From: an uncultured Pelagibacteraceae bacterium
GTDB lineage: Bacteria > Pseudomonadota > Alphaproteobacteria > Pelagibacterales > Pelagibacteraceae
NCBI GenBank assembly: GCA_902555465.1
Contig: CACDSN010000008.1
Span: 1-53,008, forward strand
Direction: 5' to 3'
DNA length: 53,008 bases
The translations under genes and the position numbers were made by a program. Positions 50,877 through 53,008 of this stretch are shown here, one piece after another; position 1 is the first letter of the stretch; every line of letters starts with the position of its first letter. Under the pieces are notes generated by a model that worked only from the letters and a program-made list of their open reading frames with translations, had not been told where the DNA came from and did not search any database.

Positions 50877-51879
50877 TTATTTATTTACATCAACAACTAT
50901 TCTACCAGAAACCTGACCTTTTAAAATTTGAGGAAAAATATTTATTAACTCATCCATACTTATTGTTTGAACAACTTCATCCAGAACATTAAAATCAATC
51001 AATCTTTCAACTTGAGACCAAACAAACTCTCTTCTTTTCATGCTAATTTGAATTGAGTCTATTCCCCAAAGTTTTACTCCTCTTAAAATAAAAGGCATCA
51101 CATTAGTATTTAATTTTACACCACCCGCATTTCCACATGCTGCAATAATTCCAGAGTGTTTCGTTTGAGTAATTGCATGGGCTAAAATGTTTCCACCAAC
51201 TGTATCAACAACGCCATCCCAAATTGCTTTTCCAAGTAATTTCGTTTCCCCTTCAAATTCTGATCTATTTACAATGTTTTTTGCACCTAATTTTTTTAAA
51301 ATCTCAACGTTTTCAGGTTTGCCAGTTACAGCGGTTACATTATATCCCATTTTCGATAAAGCCATAACAGCAACTGATCCTACTCCTCCTGTCGCACCAG
51401 TAACGAGTACATCATTAACTTTTTCTCCTAACAAAAGACTCTCTCTAGCATTAACTGCTAAAGCACAAAGTAAAGCTGTAAAGCCTGCTGTACCCATAAT
51501 CATAGTTTCTTTATTTGATATATTTTTTGGTTTTTTAATTAAAAATTCTTTTTTAACTTTTGCTAATTGAGAGTAGCCTCCATGATAAATTTCTCCGACT
51601 CTACATCCTGTTAGGACAACTTCATCATCTTTTTTAAATTCACTTACGTTGCTTTCTAAAACTTTTCCAGAAAAATCAATTCCGGGTATTCTTGGAAAAT
51701 CTCTTACTAATTTTCCTCCATCATTTAAAATTAAAGCATCTTTGTAGTTTAAGTCTGAATAGTCTACTTTTACAAGAACATCTCCTTGATCCAAAAAAAC
51801 TAGAGTCTAATTCTTTAATTTCTCTTGAGAAATTTTCAGATTGATTATCTATTACTATGGCTTTAAATTTGTCAGACAT
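50877..51879 (-). CDS. acuI: AcuI/YhdH-type acryloyl-CoA reductase, apparent frameshift
   Basis: A medium-chain dehydrogenase. VDYSDLNYKDALIL, RIPGIDFSGKV, VTGATGGVGSVAVM (NADPH loop) and VDTVGGN are intact from 51794 down, but that frame lacks the family's first ~28 residues. They are found in another frame from ATG 51879 (MSDKFKAIVIDNQSENFSRE). A run of seven T (minus strand, 51793-51799) joins the frames; six T would give a continuous 333-residue protein (..SSFLDQGDVLVKV). So there is one extra base. AcuI reduces acryloyl-CoA from DMSP breakdown to propionyl-CoA. Gene order folE-acuI-lysR, 21 bases after folE. Confidence 0.85.
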
Positions 51880-51900
51880 TGATTAAGTTATAACGAAGAT

Positions 51901-52503
51901 TTACTTACTTATAAATCTTAAATATCTATTCTGAAAACTTAAATCTTCTTTAAATTGACCTAAATAATAATTAGTAACTGTTGTTGCATGTTCTTTCTTA
52001 ATACCTCTCATAGTCATACACTGATGGGTTGAATCTATTGAGACAGCTACCCCTTTTGCTTCTAGAGATTCCATTAAAGTTGTTGCAATTTGCATTGTCA
52101 GTCTTTCTTGTGTCTGAAGCCTTTTTGAAAATATTTCAACTACTCTTGCAAGCTTACTAAGACCTACAACTCTATCTTTAGGAATATATGCAACGTGTGC
52201 AACTCCAATAATCGGCGCCATGTGGTGTTCACAATGACTGAACACTGAAATATTTTTTTGTATCACCATGTCATCATATCCCTCAACATCGCCAAACGTT
52301 TTTTCTAAAACTTTTTTTGGATCTTCGTTGTAACCTTTAAAATATTCTTTGAATGCTTTGATAACTCTTTTAGGAGTTTCAATTAGACCTTCTCTATTAG
52401 GATCTTCGCCCATCCAGTTTAAAATTTTAATAAATGCTTGTTCTGCCTCTTTATCAGAGATTTTTTGATCCAGAACTTTAGGTGTTTCTTTAACTAATTT
52501 CAT
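51901..52503 (-). CDS. folE: GTP cyclohydrolase I
   Basis: A 200-residue enzyme of normal length that converts GTP to 7,8-dihydroneopterin triphosphate, the first step of folate and pterin synthesis. FSHCEHHMAPIIGVAHVAY holds the Cys and His zinc ligands, with QERLTMQIAT after it. The last ligand Cys is in STHQCMTMRG, where most homologues have HLC. GEDPNREGLIETPKRV is the conserved N-terminal motif. It heads the leftward folE-acuI-lysR run and is divergent from hisI across 75 bases. Confidence 0.95.
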   Translation of the reverse strand: MKLVKETPKVLDQKISDKEAEQAFIKILNWMGEDPNREGLIETPKRVIKAFKEYFKGYNEDPKKVLEKTFGDVEGYDDMVIQKNISVFSHCEHHMAPIIGVAHVAYIPKDRVVGLSKLARVVEIFSKRLQTQERLTMQIATTLMESLEAKGVAVSIDSTHQCMTMRGIKKEHATTVTNYYLGQFKEDLSFQNRYLRFISK

Positions 52504-52578
52504 AAATCGCTTTATATATAATTATCAAATTTTTTTAAATATTTAATATAACTATAAATATGCTACATAAAAGCCACT

Positions 52579-53008
52579 ATGTTTAAAAAAAGAGAAAATG
52601 TCTACGAAATTGAAGAGGGAGACTTATTGTCGCCTAAGTTTGATAATGACGGTTTGATACCAGTCATAACTACATGTTCAAAAAACAAAAGAGATTCTTA
52701 TGCATGGTTACATGAATGTTGAAGCTTTAAAATTAACATTAGAAACAAAAGAAGCGCATTACTGGAGCAGATCTAGAAAATCAATCTGGCACAAAGGGAA
52801 AACAAGCGGTTTTGTTCAAAAAGTAAAAGAGTTAAGAATTGATGATGATCAAGATGCAGTATGGCTTACGGTTGATATTGGCGAAGGGTCAAGTTGTCAT
52901 GTTGGATATAGATCATGTTTCTATAGATCTGTTCCTTTAGGAAAAATAGACAACGCAAGAGAAATTAAGATGAAATTTGAAGAAAAAGAAAAAAAATTTG
53001 ATCCTGAT
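52579..53008 (+). CDS. hisI: Phosphoribosyl-AMP cyclohydrolase HisI, frameshifted and 3' truncated
   Basis: From ATG 52579 the frame encodes [14 protein letters not shown].. VITTCSKNK and stops at 52722 after 47 codons. The +1 frame from about 52690 continues as [44 protein letters not shown] and [12 protein letters not shown] up to the window edge. These are the HisI metal-site and catalytic motifs (Asp-x-Asp-x-Asp, Cys residues). Removing one A from either A6 (52680-52685) or A4 (52687-52690) restores one protein. The enzyme opens the purine ring in step 3 of histidine synthesis. The C-terminus is cut by the edge. Confidence 0.88.

Noticed and set aside
52504-52578. Possible riboswitch between folE and hisI
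   Set aside because: The 75-base AT-rich gap shows no conserved helices or known aptamer core; it must simply hold two promoters.
1-53008. CRISPR array, insertion sequence, prophage or rRNA
   Set aside because: No regularly spaced repeats, transposase, integrase, phage structural genes or rRNA-like sequence were found on either strand.

Overview
The window looks like a fragment of a streamlined marine alphaproteobacterium of the SAR11 clade (Pelagibacterales). The reasons are its very AT-rich sequence, near-absence of intergenic DNA, many stop/start overlaps (TAATG, TGATG), and a gene complement dominated by high-affinity uptake of small organic solutes: TRAP, taurine-type ABC, sugar ABC, NCS1, BASS, LysE/ArgO and Fe(III) ABC systems. 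The placement is inference from gene content; no marker-gene tree was possible. Both ends cut genes (a glycosyltransferase-like gene on the left, hisI on the right). The last 1.2 kb carries two single-base frameshifts in homopolymers, as expected of a contig end with low consensus quality.

Layout: 1-5.2 kb is a surface-polysaccharide block (glycosyltransferase-like, sugar C-methyltransferase, FkbM-like and accessory genes) that stops at the 3' end of a tRNA-Met(CAU) gene. 5.4-8.1 kb holds housekeeping and small genes (histidine phosphatase, family-5 uracil-DNA glycosylase, YbgC thioesterase, DUF3047, two unlisted-size small proteins). 8.1-13.4 kb is a leftward operon dctP-terminator-dctQ-dctM-NCS1-SDR; divergent from it runs GMC dehydrogenase-TerC-SDR-M23 peptidase (13.5-17.3 kb). 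17.3-21.4 kb has a LysE exporter, a creatinase-like M24 protein, an 8-cysteine mini-protein behind two Fur boxes, and a FAD oxidoreductase operon. 21.4-23.8 kb is a divergent nucleotide-sugar dehydrogenase/UDP-glucuronate-epimerase pair.

23.7-30.4 kb is a taurine module: alanine dehydrogenase and a class III aminotransferase (taurine:pyruvate type) divergent from tauA-terminator-tauB-tauC plus a small membrane protein; the TauC has an unusual ~430-residue N-terminal extension. 30.4-33.3 kb is a GT17/Gfo-Idh/LDH2 cassette. 33.6-34.6 kb is a two-winged-helix regulator with direct repeats in its promoter. 34.6-37.8 kb holds a BASS transporter, a phosphate acyltransferase and HpsN (sulfopropanediol dehydrogenase), a second sulfonate gene.

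37.8-44.1 kb is a sugar ABC importer ending in a GH63-type hydrolase, which suggests import and cytoplasmic cleavage of a glycosylated compatible solute such as glucosyl- or mannosylglycerate. 44.1-45.9 kb: LysE-type exporter and thiolase. 45.9-49.9 kb: Fe(III) ABC operon fbpA-(56-aa CxxCxxxC protein)-hairpin-fbpB-fbpC under a double Fur box. 50-52.5 kb: folE-acuI-lysR; then partial hisI.

Recurring design: each binding-protein gene is first after its promoter, has a strong Shine-Dalgarno sequence, and is followed by a terminator-like hairpin before the permease genes, which would give binding protein in large excess. No CRISPR array, insertion sequence, rRNA or prophage was seen, and no stretch over 300 bases lacks a gene.
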